64,000 bases of DNA from Dickeya lacustris (GTDB taxonomy: Bacteria; Pseudomonadota; Gammaproteobacteria; Enterobacterales; Enterobacteriaceae), in NCBI RefSeq assembly GCF_029635795.1, contig NZ_CP114280.1, forward strand, positions 3,038,001 through 3,102,000. The letters run 5' to 3'. The translations under genes and the position numbers were made by a program. Below the pieces are notes generated by a model. It saw nothing but the letters and a program-made list of their open reading frames with translations. It ran no database searches and had not been told where the DNA came from. How positions within the stretch are numbered: the first letter of the stretch is position 1; every line of letters begins with the position of its first letter. This document shows positions 32,079 to 40,776 of this stretch, piece after piece.

Positions 32079-32915
32079 ATGATGCACGCTCGAAAAATGT
32101 TTACGCAAACAGCAATAACGGTAGCAATTATTGGTGGCGCTCTGTGTCCGCAGATTGCCTCAGCCTGTGGCCCGGAGGAATATATTGGTTCCATCTGTTA
32201 TACCGCAGCACAATTTTGTCCTTCCGGCTTTGTGCCAGCGGATGGGCGTTCACTGACCATTCAGCAGAATAACGCGCTCTATTCCTTATTAAGCACTGTC
32301 TACGGTGGCGATGGCAAAACAACGTTTAATGTGCCTGATTTACGTGGTCGTGTGGCGGTAGGGCAGGGGTCTATTACGGAGGCAGATTTCAGGAGTATTG
32401 GGACAAAAGCAGGCAATACCCGAGTGATGCTGGCATCCAATCAGATAGCTCCGCATCTCCACCCGGCAACCTTCACGCCCAGTACGACGCCAACAACCGA
32501 TGTGACTGTTCCGGCACAGACGGGAAATTTAGGTGTGACAGCGTTGCTGCCACTTGTGACGGCCGTGAGTGGCAGTGCAACGGCGACGCCTACACCGGCG
32601 ACGGGAGCGAATAATTTTCTCGGTGCTTTAACCGGCAAGGCAATTAATGGTTTATCAAGTTACAACGTCAACTTTACTGGGGTGTTCTCGCAAACGAGAC
32701 CTAGCCCGGTGACGGCTTCAGCGCCGGTTGATACTACCGTGACAGGTACGGCCTCAACACCCTCATTCACTTTCAAAGTACCAACTGGCGGGACGGTTGC
32801 TGTGGGGGCGAATATTCCGGCAGCAACACAGGCCCCTGTTGATGTTCGGCAGCCTTCGCTGACGTTGTTGCCGTGTATTGCCGTTGATGGTTTGTATCCA
32901 CCAAGAGATTATTGA
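32079..32915 (+). CDS. Sec-exported tail-collar-domain protein
   Basis: The 278-residue product has a signal peptide (residues 1-29, FTQTAITVAIIGGALCPQIASA, cut before CGPEEYIG). Residues about 33-95 match the phage tail-collar domain (YIGSICYTAAQFCPSGFVPADGRSL ... NALYSLLSTVYGGDGKTTFNVPDLRGRVAVGQG), also found in microcystin-dependent-type proteins. The rest is Thr/Pro/Val-rich and beta-prone. Five cysteines in the mature protein (CGPEE, SICYT, FCPSG, LPCIA and one neighbour region) suggest disulfides. It is not part of a prophage: no other phage genes surround it. It sits between the exporter genes and the giant surface protein, so I infer a surface or periplasmic accessory role. GAGGAGAGAG is a strong ribosome site. 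An alternative ATG lies 3 bp downstream. Confidence 0.8.
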   Translation: MMHARKMFTQTAITVAIIGGALCPQIASACGPEEYIGSICYTAAQFCPSGFVPADGRSLTIQQNNALYSLLSTVYGGDGKTTFNVPDLRGRVAVGQGSITEADFRSIGTKAGNTRVMLASNQIAPHLHPATFTPSTTPTTDVTVPAQTGNLGVTALLPLVTAVSGSATATPTPATGANNFLGALTGKAINGLSSYNVNFTGVFSQTRPSPVTASAPVDTTVTGTASTPSFTFKVPTGGTVAVGANIPAATQAPVDVRQPSLTLLPCIAVDGLYPPRDY

Positions 32916-33035
32916 GTGAATTCTGGCAAGGAGGTGTGGCTTCCTTGCCAGATTTTTTATGTGGGTCACATTCGTCAGAGTAGTGCTATCAGTGGGTGCT
33001 ATGTCGTTAATCATCGGTCAATATCGGAGTTTTTT

Positions 33036-36000
33036 ATGCTGTGGCGTAAATTCTTTAAAAGGCAGGCTCGCCAGTTAACCGCTGATTCTGTAACGGCGGC
33101 AGAACCGTTTATCTGCGGTTATGTTTTGGAAGCCCGTATGCTATTTGATGGTGCGGTTGCAGCTACCGTTGAGCAGACGACAAACACCGCTGAACAAACG
33201 GCAGACACACACACAGCGACGAAAGCGGTCGCCACAGAGTCAACCCAGTCTGACAGCAGCCATGCTACTCAGAATGATGCGGCGCATACCTCGGATAGCA
33301 CGGATGTTGCGGCGAGTGCGGTGACGGCGGCACATAAAGAAGTGGTGTTTATCGATACCTCGGTGGCGGGGTATCAGACGCTGGTCGCCAACGTTCCAGC
33401 CGGGATGGACGTGGTATTGCTGGACGGCAGCAAAGATGGTTTGACGCAGATGGCCGTATGGGCGCAAACACACAGCGGTTACGATGCTATTCATGTCCTC
33501 AGTCATGGTAGTGAGGGAGCCGCACAACTCGGTACCCTGACGCTAAACAGCACCACGGCTCTTGCCCGGGCTAATGATTTGGCGACGCTCGGTGCAGCTC
33601 TGAATGCCGACGGTGATCTCTTGCTGTATGGCTGTGATGTGGCGCAGGCCTCCGGGCAGCAGTTTGCCTCGCTGCTGGCGCAGTTGACTTCGGCGGATGT
33701 CGCGGCGTCAACCAATCCAACAGGGGCATCGGCGCTCGGTGGTGATTGGGTCACAGAATTTCATACCGGAGAGATTGGCGTACAGGATTTGGCTATCACC
33801 AGCTACACCAGTCTGTTGTCGGTGAGTGGCACCTCGGTCACGGTGACCGCGCCCAACGATCCGAGTACAGAGTACATATCCTTGACGTCGGTAAGTAGCG
33901 GGGTTGAATTTGATCTCGACGGTAATAACAATACGGCTGATATTAACCCGACCAATAACACAGTGACGATTACTTACAACCCTGGTGCAAACCTAGGGGG
34001 GAGTTTTGATCTGGTGTTTCAGGGAGGCAATCTCGACCATTTCACTGGTATCACCAAAACATCCAGTAGCGGGACAAACGCGAACGACGTGACAGCCTCC
34101 GTTTCCGGTAAAACCATCCATATTACTGTTAATGACGCGAACGGCGGGTTTAGTGGCGGGACGCTCGTCTTCACCTTCACTTCCGTCGATGTATCAACGG
34201 ATACCGCACCTACCGTTACCGGGAGCGCAACCAACCCCACCTATACCGAGAATGGCTCTGGCGTGAGCCTGTTTTCAGGCGTATCCGCCTCAACCCATGA
34301 CAGCGGGCAGACGTTTAGCGGCGCGGTGTTTACCGTCAGCAATGTGGCGGATACCACTGAATATCTGACCATTAACGGCGTGGGCGTTGCCCTTACTAAC
34401 GGCAATAGCCTCTCTCTCGGCAGTGGTTACGGTACGGCCAGCGTCAGCAAGAGTGGCAATACGGCGACGGTGACGCTAACCGGCGCCTCCCTCTCGGATG
34501 CCAATATGAGCACGTTATTGTCGGGGATGACCTATCGCAACAGCAGCGAAAACCCGTCAGTGACATCACGCACGGTGACGTTAAGCCAGTTAACCGACAG
34601 CGGCAGTTCGAATAATACGGCGTCGCCCGGCTTTAGCAGCCAGGTGACGGTTCATGCCGTCAATGACGCGCCGACGGATATCTCGCTCACATCAGGCAGC
34701 ATTGGCCAGTCGTTGGGCAGTAATGGCACGGTGGGCACGCTCAGTGCGACGGACGTTGACTCCAGCTCCTTTACTTATACGTTGGTGTCAGGCACTGGCA
34801 GCACAAACAACAACCTGTTTACTATCACCGGCAACACGCTGAAGGTGAATAATGCCGCCACCATGACGCCTGGGGCTTACTCGGTGCGGGTACAGGTGAG
34901 TGATGGCACGGACACCTATCAAAAAGTCTTTTCCGTCACGGTCAGTGATGATGTCAGGCCGACATTTGACGTTGCGCCTGCGGCCAGCAATATCAGCGGC
35001 AGTGGTTTTGACCTTTCCGCCAGCATCGATGAAGCGGGCACCCTTTATTATGTGATTGTCGCTGACGGGGCCTCAGCCCCGAGCGTGAGTCAGATTATCG
35101 CCGGGCAGAATGCCTCGGGGGTGACAGCAATCGGTTCTGGCAGCCAGGTCGTCAGCAGCGCGCCCTATACCACGTCCTTTAGCGTGACGGGGCTGAATGG
35201 CGCAACCAGCTACGATGTGTACATGGTGGCAAAAGACAGCGCCAACAATCAGATACTCAGCGCCACCAAGGTCGATGTCACCACCTCGTCCAATTCGGCC
35301 CCTGTTTTTAGTAACCTCAACGGTGGCGCAACCTTTACTGAAAAGGGCAGCGCGGTCGTGATAGATAGCAACGTCGCCGTCGCCGATACCGAGCTGGATG
35401 CCCTGAGTGGCGGCCTTGGCAACTACAGCGGTGCATCGCTCACTCTGGCGCGTAATGGCGGGGCAAACAGCCAGGATAGCTTCGGCAATAGCGGGCTGTT
35501 GGGGGCGCTGACTGCGGGACAAAGCTTTACCTACAACGGAACGGCGGTCGGTAACGTCACCACCCATTCGGGCGGTACACTGGCGCTGACGTTTAATGGC
35601 AACGCCACCTCGGCGATAGTGAATGCGGTGCTGCAATCGCTGACCTATGCCAACAGTTCTGATAATCCGCCAGCCAGCGTGACACTTAACTGGGTGTTCA
35701 ATGATGGCGCGCTTAACAGCAGTGGCACCAATCAGGCGATAGTGAGTATTACGCCAGTTAACGACACACCGACCATCAGCAATATGTCGGTCAGCAAAAC
35801 CTTTAATGAGGATAGCGCCCAGACCTTTAGCGCCTCGGATTTCGGTTTCAGCGATGTGGATAGCGGTGACACGCTGCAAGCCGTGACCATCGTCACCGCG
35901 CCGACCGCCGGTGAGCTGTTTATTGACGCCAACAGCGATGGGGTGCGTGGCGTCGGCGATACGCTTATCAGTGATGGTGCGACGGTCAGTGCGTCGGATA

Positions 36001-39000
36001 TCAGCAAGCTGACCTTTCGCCCGGCAGCTAATGCCAATGGCGTCGGCTATGCCAGCTTTACCTGGAAAGTCAGCGACGGTACGGTGTTATCTAACGATGT
36101 CGGCACCATGACCCTCGATGTGACGGCGGTCAACGACGCACCGGTTATCAGCGCGACGTCGGTCAGCAAAACCTTCAACGAGGATAGCACCCAGACGTTC
36201 AGCGCATCCGACTTTGGTTTCAGTGACGTAGACAGCGGCAATACGCTGCAATCCATCACCATTGTCAGCGCACCGACGGCAGGCGAGCTGTTTATTGATG
36301 CCAACAGTGACGGGGTGCGCGGCGGGGGCGATACCCTTATCAGCAATGGCTCGGTCGTCAGCGCCGCCGATATCGGTAAATTAACCTTCCGCCCGGAAGC
36401 CAATGCCAACGGAGCAAGCTACAGCAACTTTACCTGGCAAGTCAGTGACGGCACGGCATTGTCCGCCAATACCGGCACCATGACGCTGAACGTTACCCCC
36501 ATTAACGATGCACCAACGCTGAATAATTCGGCGACGGCGACACTGACCGGCACCAATGAAAATACCATGTCGGCGGCCACGGCCGTGACCTTGCTGTTGA
36601 GTCAGGCTGGTTATGGCGATGTGGACAGTGGCGCACAAATCGGCCTTGCGATTACCAGCAGCGTGGGTCGTGGCGGCTGGCAATACTCTACCGACAGTGG
36701 TGCCAACTGGTTTAACCTCGGGTCGGTATCGGCGTCTTCGGCGCTGTTACTCAACTCATCAGCGCAACTTCGCTATGTCCCAGACGGTGCAAACGGTGAA
36801 ACCGCGAGCCTGAATTTCCGGGCCTGGGATCAGACATCCGGCACGGCGACGGCGGGGGCCAGCCGTGGCCTGGCGGATACCGCCACGACCGGTGGCAGCA
36901 GCGCCTTCTCGACCAACAGCGCGCTGGCTTCACTGGCGGTGACGGACGTGAATGACACGCCGACGTTAAGCAATGCTATCGGCGCTCAAAGCGTGGTGAA
37001 GGAGACGCCTTTCAGCTTTACCGTGCCGTCGAATACTTTTGCTGATGTTGACAGCGGCGATGTGCTGACCTTAAGCGCTACGCAGGCAGACGGCTCGGCG
37101 CTGCCGGGCTGGCTCAGTTTCAACCCGGCCACGCGTACCTTCTCCGGCACGCCGGGCAGCAGCGATGTCGGCAACCTGAGTATTCGGGTGACGGCGACCG
37201 ATGGCAGCAACGCCTCGGTGAGCACCACCTTCGGCCTTGCGGTCAATAACAGCAACCAGCCGCCGGTGCTGTCCACGCCTGTTGCCGATCAGTCGGTGGC
37301 GCAAAACGGCGCATTCAGCTTTACCGTGCCGGCCAACACCTTCACCGATGCCGACAGCGGCGATGTGCTGACTTTAAGTGCTACGCAGGCAGACGGCTCG
37401 GCGCTGCCGGGCTGGCTCAGTTTCAACCCGGCCACACGTACCTTCTCCGGCACGCCGGGCAATGGCGATGTCGGCAACCTGAGTATTCGGGTAACGGCGA
37501 CCGATGGCAGCAACGCCTCGGTGAGCACCACCTTTGCGCTGGCGGTGAGCAACGTCAATGACGCGCCGGTAGTGAGCGGCACGCTGGCGGCGCAGTCGGT
37601 GGCGCAAAACGGCGCATTCAGCTTTACCGTGCCGGCCAACACCTTCACCGATGCCGACAGCGGCGATGTGCTGACCTTTAGCGCTACGCAGGCAGACGGC
37701 TCGGCACTGCCGGGCTGGCTCACCTTCAACCCGGCCACGCGCACCTTCTCCGGCACACCGGGCAGCAGCGATGTGGGCAACCTGAGTATTCGGGTGACGG
37801 CGACCGATGGCAGCAACGCCTCGGTGAGCACCACCTTTGCGCTGGCGGTGAGCAACGTCAATGACGCGCCGGTCGTGAGCGGCACGCTGGCGGCGCAGGC
37901 AGTGGTGCAAAATGGCGCATTCAGCTTTACCGTGCCGGCCAACACCTTCACCGACGCCGACAGCGGCGATGTGCTGACCCTGAGTGCTACGCAGGCAGAC
38001 GGCTCGGCGCTGCCGGGCTGGCTCAGTTTCAACCCGGCCACGCGTACCTTCTCCGGCACGCCGGGCAGCAGCGATGTGGGCAACCTGAGTATTCGGGTGA
38101 CGGCAACCGATGGCAGCAACGCCTCGGTGAGCACCACCTTTGCGCTGGCGGTGAGCAACGTCAATGATGCGCCGGTAGTGAACGGCACGCTGGCGGCGCA
38201 GGCAGTGGCGCAAAACGGCGCATTCAGCTTTACCGTGCCGGCCAACACCTTCACCGATGCCGACAGCGGCGATGTGCTGACCTTAAGCGCTACGCAGGCA
38301 GACGGCTCGGCGCTGCCGGGCTGGCTCAGTTTCAACCCGGCCACGCGTACCTTCTCCGGCACGCCGGGCAGCAGCGATGTCGGCAACCTGAGTATTCGGG
38401 TGACGGCAACCGATAGCAGCAACGCCTCGGTGAGCACCACCTTTGCGCTGGCGGTGAGTGCGGCAACGGTTGAGGCCCCGAATATCACCCAACTTCTTCA
38501 GGACAGTAGCAATACGCTCTCCAGTGTCACCGGCACGTCCGTAACGACATTACCCCCGGTGGGATCTGCCGGGAATGCCGCGCCGGTGGCGTTGGGCACA
38601 TTGATTACCTCTTCCTCTTTAGGGGCGGTCGATAACCGCGCAGAGAGCGCTAGCACCACAATTACCTCGACGATTTTTCAATCGCCCCAACGTACCTCAA
38701 CCGCTGGGGGGGCAGTGGTCAGCCAACTGGCCAGTTCATTTGCACAACTGACAAACGGCGCGGGTGCGAGCCTGTTTGATAGCGCCTTGGGATCATTTCC
38801 GAGTTTTAACACCGGTGGCGCGTTAGGGGGCAGTTCGTCGTTGTCGGGCTTGTTCTCTGGTATCCATCTGCCCTCATTGTCACCGATGGCGGTGTTCTCT
38901 GGCGGCAGCTGGCGTGATGTCAACTCGACCAGTCGCATGACGACGGCTTCGCTGCGCGCGGATGATTCAGCGCAAGCGGTTGCCGCGCAGTTCGCTGTGG

Positions 39001-39128
39001 GGTTGGATGTGCAACTACAGCAGATTGGCGCACAAGAGTGGCAGCGCTTATCGGTGATTGAGCAGGCATTACAGGAGATAGCGGCCGCAGAACCGTATCA
39101 CGATGAGGGGTCGCAACAGCAAGGGTAA
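33036..39128 (+). CDS. Giant DUF4347 / cadherin-type repeat surface protein (2030 residues)
   Basis: The ATG at 33036 follows GGAG by 6 bp; earlier in-frame codons lack a ribosome site. There is no Sec signal peptide. Residues 31-40 (LEARMLFDGA) match the N-terminal LEPR-type motif of giant surface proteins. Residues about 100-265 are DUF4347, with VLSHGSEG (His157) and LLYGCDVA (Cys200). Then come beta-rich cadherin/Ig-like modules, many ending in NDAP or NDTP: two 124-residue copies (about 919-1165) and five 101-residue CADG-type copies (about 1310-1808, TLSATQADGSALPGWLSFNPATRTFSGTPG). The last 220 residues are Ser/Ala/Gly-rich and non-repetitive. No RTX GGxGxD nonapeptides are visible. 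I infer an exported adhesin-like substrate of the flanking exporter genes. Confidence 0.85.
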   Translation: MLWRKFFKRQARQLTADSVTAAEPFICGYVLEARMLFDGAVAATVEQTTNTAEQTADTHTATKAVATESTQSDSSHATQNDAAHTSDSTDVAASAVTAAHKEVVFIDTSVAGYQTLVANVPAGMDVVLLDGSKDGLTQMAVWAQTHSGYDAIHVLSHGSEGAAQLGTLTLNSTTALARANDLATLGAALNADGDLLLYGCDVAQASGQQFASLLAQLTSADVAASTNPTGASALGGDWVTEFHTGEIGVQDLAITSYTSLLSVSGTSVTVTAPNDPSTEYISLTSVSSGVEFDLDGNNNTADINPTNNTVTITYNPGANLGGSFDLVFQGGNLDHFTGITKTSSSGTNANDVTASVSGKTIHITVNDANGGFSGGTLVFTFTSVDVSTDTAPTVTGSATNPTYTENGSGVSLFSGVSASTHDSGQTFSGAVFTVSNVADTTEYLTINGVGVALTNGNSLSLGSGYGTASVSKSGNTATVTLTGASLSDANMSTLLSGMTYRNSSENPSVTSRTVTLSQLTDSGSSNNTASPGFSSQVTVHAVNDAPTDISLTSGSIGQSLGSNGTVGTLSATDVDSSSFTYTLVSGTGSTNNNLFTITGNTLKVNNAATMTPGAYSVRVQVSDGTDTYQKVFSVTVSDDVRPTFDVAPAASNISGSGFDLSASIDEAGTLYYVIVADGASAPSVSQIIAGQNASGVTAIGSGSQVVSSAPYTTSFSVTGLNGATSYDVYMVAKDSANNQILSATKVDVTTSSNSAPVFSNLNGGATFTEKGSAVVIDSNVAVADTELDALSGGLGNYSGASLTLARNGGANSQDSFGNSGLLGALTAGQSFTYNGTAVGNVTTHSGGTLALTFNGNATSAIVNAVLQSLTYANSSDNPPASVTLNWVFNDGALNSSGTNQAIVSITPVNDTPTISNMSVSKTFNEDSAQTFSASDFGFSDVDSGDTLQAVTIVTAPTAGELFIDANSDGVRGVGDTLISDGATVSASDISKLTFRPAANANGVGYASFTWKVSDGTVLSNDVGTMTLDVTAVNDAPVISATSVSKTFNEDSTQTFSASDFGFSDVDSGNTLQSITIVSAPTAGELFIDANSDGVRGGGDTLISNGSVVSAADIGKLTFRPEANANGASYSNFTWQVSDGTALSANTGTMTLNVTPINDAPTLNNSATATLTGTNENTMSAATAVTLLLSQAGYGDVDSGAQIGLAITSSVGRGGWQYSTDSGANWFNLGSVSASSALLLNSSAQLRYVPDGANGETASLNFRAWDQTSGTATAGASRGLADTATTGGSSAFSTNSALASLAVTDVNDTPTLSNAIGAQSVVKETPFSFTVPSNTFADVDSGDVLTLSATQADGSALPGWLSFNPATRTFSGTPGSSDVGNLSIRVTATDGSNASVSTTFGLAVNNSNQPPVLSTPVADQSVAQNGAFSFTVPANTFTDADSGDVLTLSATQADGSALPGWLSFNPATRTFSGTPGNGDVGNLSIRVTATDGSNASVSTTFALAVSNVNDAPVVSGTLAAQSVAQNGAFSFTVPANTFTDADSGDVLTFSATQADGSALPGWLTFNPATRTFSGTPGSSDVGNLSIRVTATDGSNASVSTTFALAVSNVNDAPVVSGTLAAQAVVQNGAFSFTVPANTFTDADSGDVLTLSATQADGSALPGWLSFNPATRTFSGTPGSSDVGNLSIRVTATDGSNASVSTTFALAVSNVNDAPVVNGTLAAQAVAQNGAFSFTVPANTFTDADSGDVLTLSATQADGSALPGWLSFNPATRTFSGTPGSSDVGNLSIRVTATDSSNASVSTTFALAVSAATVEAPNITQLLQDSSNTLSSVTGTSVTTLPPVGSAGNAAPVALGTLITSSSLGAVDNRAESASTTITSTIFQSPQRTSTAGGAVVSQLASSFAQLTNGAGASLFDSALGSFPSFNTGGALGGSSSLSGLFSGIHLPSLSPMAVFSGGSWRDVNSTSRMTTASLRADDSAQAVAAQFAVGLDVQLQQIGAQEWQRLSVIEQALQEIAAAEPYHDEGSQQQG
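35755..36510 (+). repeat. Two 372-bp (124-residue) repeats within the giant gene
   Basis: The segment containing SVSKTFNEDS starts equivalently at 35793 and 36165, 372 bp apart. Both copies continue through FGFSDVDSG, TAGELFIDANSDGVRG and LTFRP. Confidence 0.85.
36950..38460 (+). repeat. Five near-identical 303-bp (101-residue) repeats within the giant gene
   Basis: TTCAGCTTTACCGTGCC recurs at 37011, 37314, 37617, 37920 and 38223, exactly 303 bp apart. Copies 2-5 are nearly identical in DNA, copy 1 somewhat diverged. This indicates recent amplification or gene conversion and likely copy-number variation between strains. Confidence 0.95.
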
Positions 39129-39217
39129 TGCGACCGGGAAATGATGAACGCATAGCAATTCATTGAGAACAACACATAAAAAACAATAACAGTCAGTTCA
39201 GGAACAGGAGTGGGATC

Positions 39218-40726
39218 GTGTCAAACTGTCGGAAATTCTTTAGCCTCAGCGTGATGGTGATGGCCATGACCGGTTGTGCCGTTACCAGTCAGCCGCTATC
39301 AAAAGAGCAGCGTGAACAGCACATCGCGCAGGATAAGGTCGCCATGTTCAGCCAGCAGGAGCCGGTGACAGCACCGATTACGCTGTATGACGCGATGGCA
39401 CGGGCACTGAAATATAACCTCGAAGCGCGGCTCAAGGTGATGGAGCAGGCTCTGTCGCAGCAACAGCTGGAGCTGGCCCGCTATGATATGTTGCCGCAGG
39501 TGGCGATGTCGGCCGGGTATGTCGGGCGCAGCAATACCAGTGCTTCGAGCAGCCGCAGTATCTCCAGTGGCCAGCAATCTCTCGAACCGTCCACCTCGCT
39601 TGACAGAAACCGGGGTGTGGCCGATTTGACGATGGTCTGGAACGTACTGGACTTTGGTGTCAGCTACGTTGGTGCGAAGCAAAAGGCTGACCAGCGCTGG
39701 ATTGCGGATGAGCGCAAACGCAAAGTGGTGCATACCATTTTGCAGGACGTGCGTTCGGCATACTGGCGCGCGGTCGCTGCCGAGCGTTTGCTTGGACGCA
39801 TCGACAGCCTGATTGCGCGCGTGAATCAGGCGCGTGAAGCCAGTGAGCACATGAGTTCTCAGCAGGTTGGCGACCCGGTGGAGGCGTTGACGTATCGCCG
39901 CGCGCTGATTGAAGCGGTGCGCCAACTGGAAGAACAGCGCCGTGCCTTGTCGCTGGCAAAAACCGAGCTGGCGACGCTGATGAACCTGCCGCTCGATACG
40001 CCCTACACGCTAGCCTTGCCAGACAACCACGAGCTGGCGGTGCCTGCGCTGAATGTGGATGTGAACACGCTGGAGCAGGCGGCATTACTGAGTCGCCCTG
40101 AGCTTCGCGAGCAAGAGTATCAGGTACGTATCCACGCCGCCGAAACCCGTAAAACCCTATTGCGTATGTTGCCGGGGCTGGAGGTCAGCGCTGGCGGCCA
40201 TTATGACAGTAACTCTTTTATGGTGAATCAGAGCTGGGCGGATGTTGGCGTCAAAGTGACCTGGAACCTGTTTAATCTGTTCTCCGGGCCTGCCGCTTAT
40301 CAGACGGCGCAGGCTGGCGAGCGCGTCTCACAAGTGCAGCGGCAAGCGATGTCGCTCGCTATCATGGCGCAGCTATATATTGCCCGGGCCAATTTCAACG
40401 AAGCGCTGCGACAGTATAAAACCAGCGCGGAATTGCGCGACCTTGACGGCCAGATAGCCGAACAGCTGAGAAACCGTTACAAAGCCAACAGCATTGGCGA
40501 ACTGCAACTGATTCAAGGCGAACTGAACGCGCTGAATGCGAATTTGCGTCAGGATCTGGCGTATGCGGAACTGCGCAATACCTACGGGCAGATCCTCTCG
40601 ACCGTCGGGTTGGATTTGCTGCCGAAAACGCTGCCGTCTACCCGCCTTGCTGATTTGAGCCAGGCATTGCGCCAGTCAGAAGCGCAGTGGCAGCAGGGCA
40701 AAATCAGCGCGTTGCAGTCATTCTAA
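39218..40726 (+). CDS. TolC-family outer-membrane lipoprotein
   Basis: The 502-residue product starts at GTG 39218 after an AGGAG ribosome site. It has a short lipoprotein signal (FFSLSVMVMAMTGC, lipid on Cys20). Two outer-membrane efflux repeats follow: ITLYDAMARALKYNLEARLKVMEQALSQQQ... DLTMVWNVLDFG, and the second with RPELREQEYQVRIHAAETRKTLLRMLPGLEVSAGG ... VTWNLFNLFSGP. This is a channel-tunnel protein for the adaptors encoded upstream. It is the last gene of the locus, 89 bp after the giant gene, and is followed by a strong terminator. Confidence 0.88.
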   Translation: MSNCRKFFSLSVMVMAMTGCAVTSQPLSKEQREQHIAQDKVAMFSQQEPVTAPITLYDAMARALKYNLEARLKVMEQALSQQQLELARYDMLPQVAMSAGYVGRSNTSASSSRSISSGQQSLEPSTSLDRNRGVADLTMVWNVLDFGVSYVGAKQKADQRWIADERKRKVVHTILQDVRSAYWRAVAAERLLGRIDSLIARVNQAREASEHMSSQQVGDPVEALTYRRALIEAVRQLEEQRRALSLAKTELATLMNLPLDTPYTLALPDNHELAVPALNVDVNTLEQAALLSRPELREQEYQVRIHAAETRKTLLRMLPGLEVSAGGHYDSNSFMVNQSWADVGVKVTWNLFNLFSGPAAYQTAQAGERVSQVQRQAMSLAIMAQLYIARANFNEALRQYKTSAELRDLDGQIAEQLRNRYKANSIGELQLIQGELNALNANLRQDLAYAELRNTYGQILSTVGLDLLPKTLPSTRLADLSQALRQSEAQWQQGKISALQSF

Positions 40727-40744
40727 GCAGCGGTTGCATGACAA

Positions 40745-40776
40745 GAGGGCAACAACGCGTTGCCCTCATATTTTTT
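40745..40776 (+). terminator. Intrinsic terminator of the secretion locus
   Basis: A perfect 9-bp stem (40745-40753 with 40759-40767, 5-nt loop) is followed by ATATTTTTT. Confidence 0.9.

Noticed and set aside
32916..33035. Forty extra N-terminal residues for the giant protein
   Set aside because: No ribosome site at 32916, the frame runs directly on from the previous stop, and the ATG at 33036 has a GGAG at proper spacing.
37011..38460. Regularly spaced repeats that could suggest a CRISPR array
   Set aside because: The unit is 303 bp, without short spacers, and lies in frame inside a coding region.
37289..38488. 399-codon minus-strand frame with internal repeats
   Set aside because: It simply mirrors the 303-bp repeats of the giant gene on the other strand; the unit is a multiple of 3 so a stop-free antisense frame repeats too.
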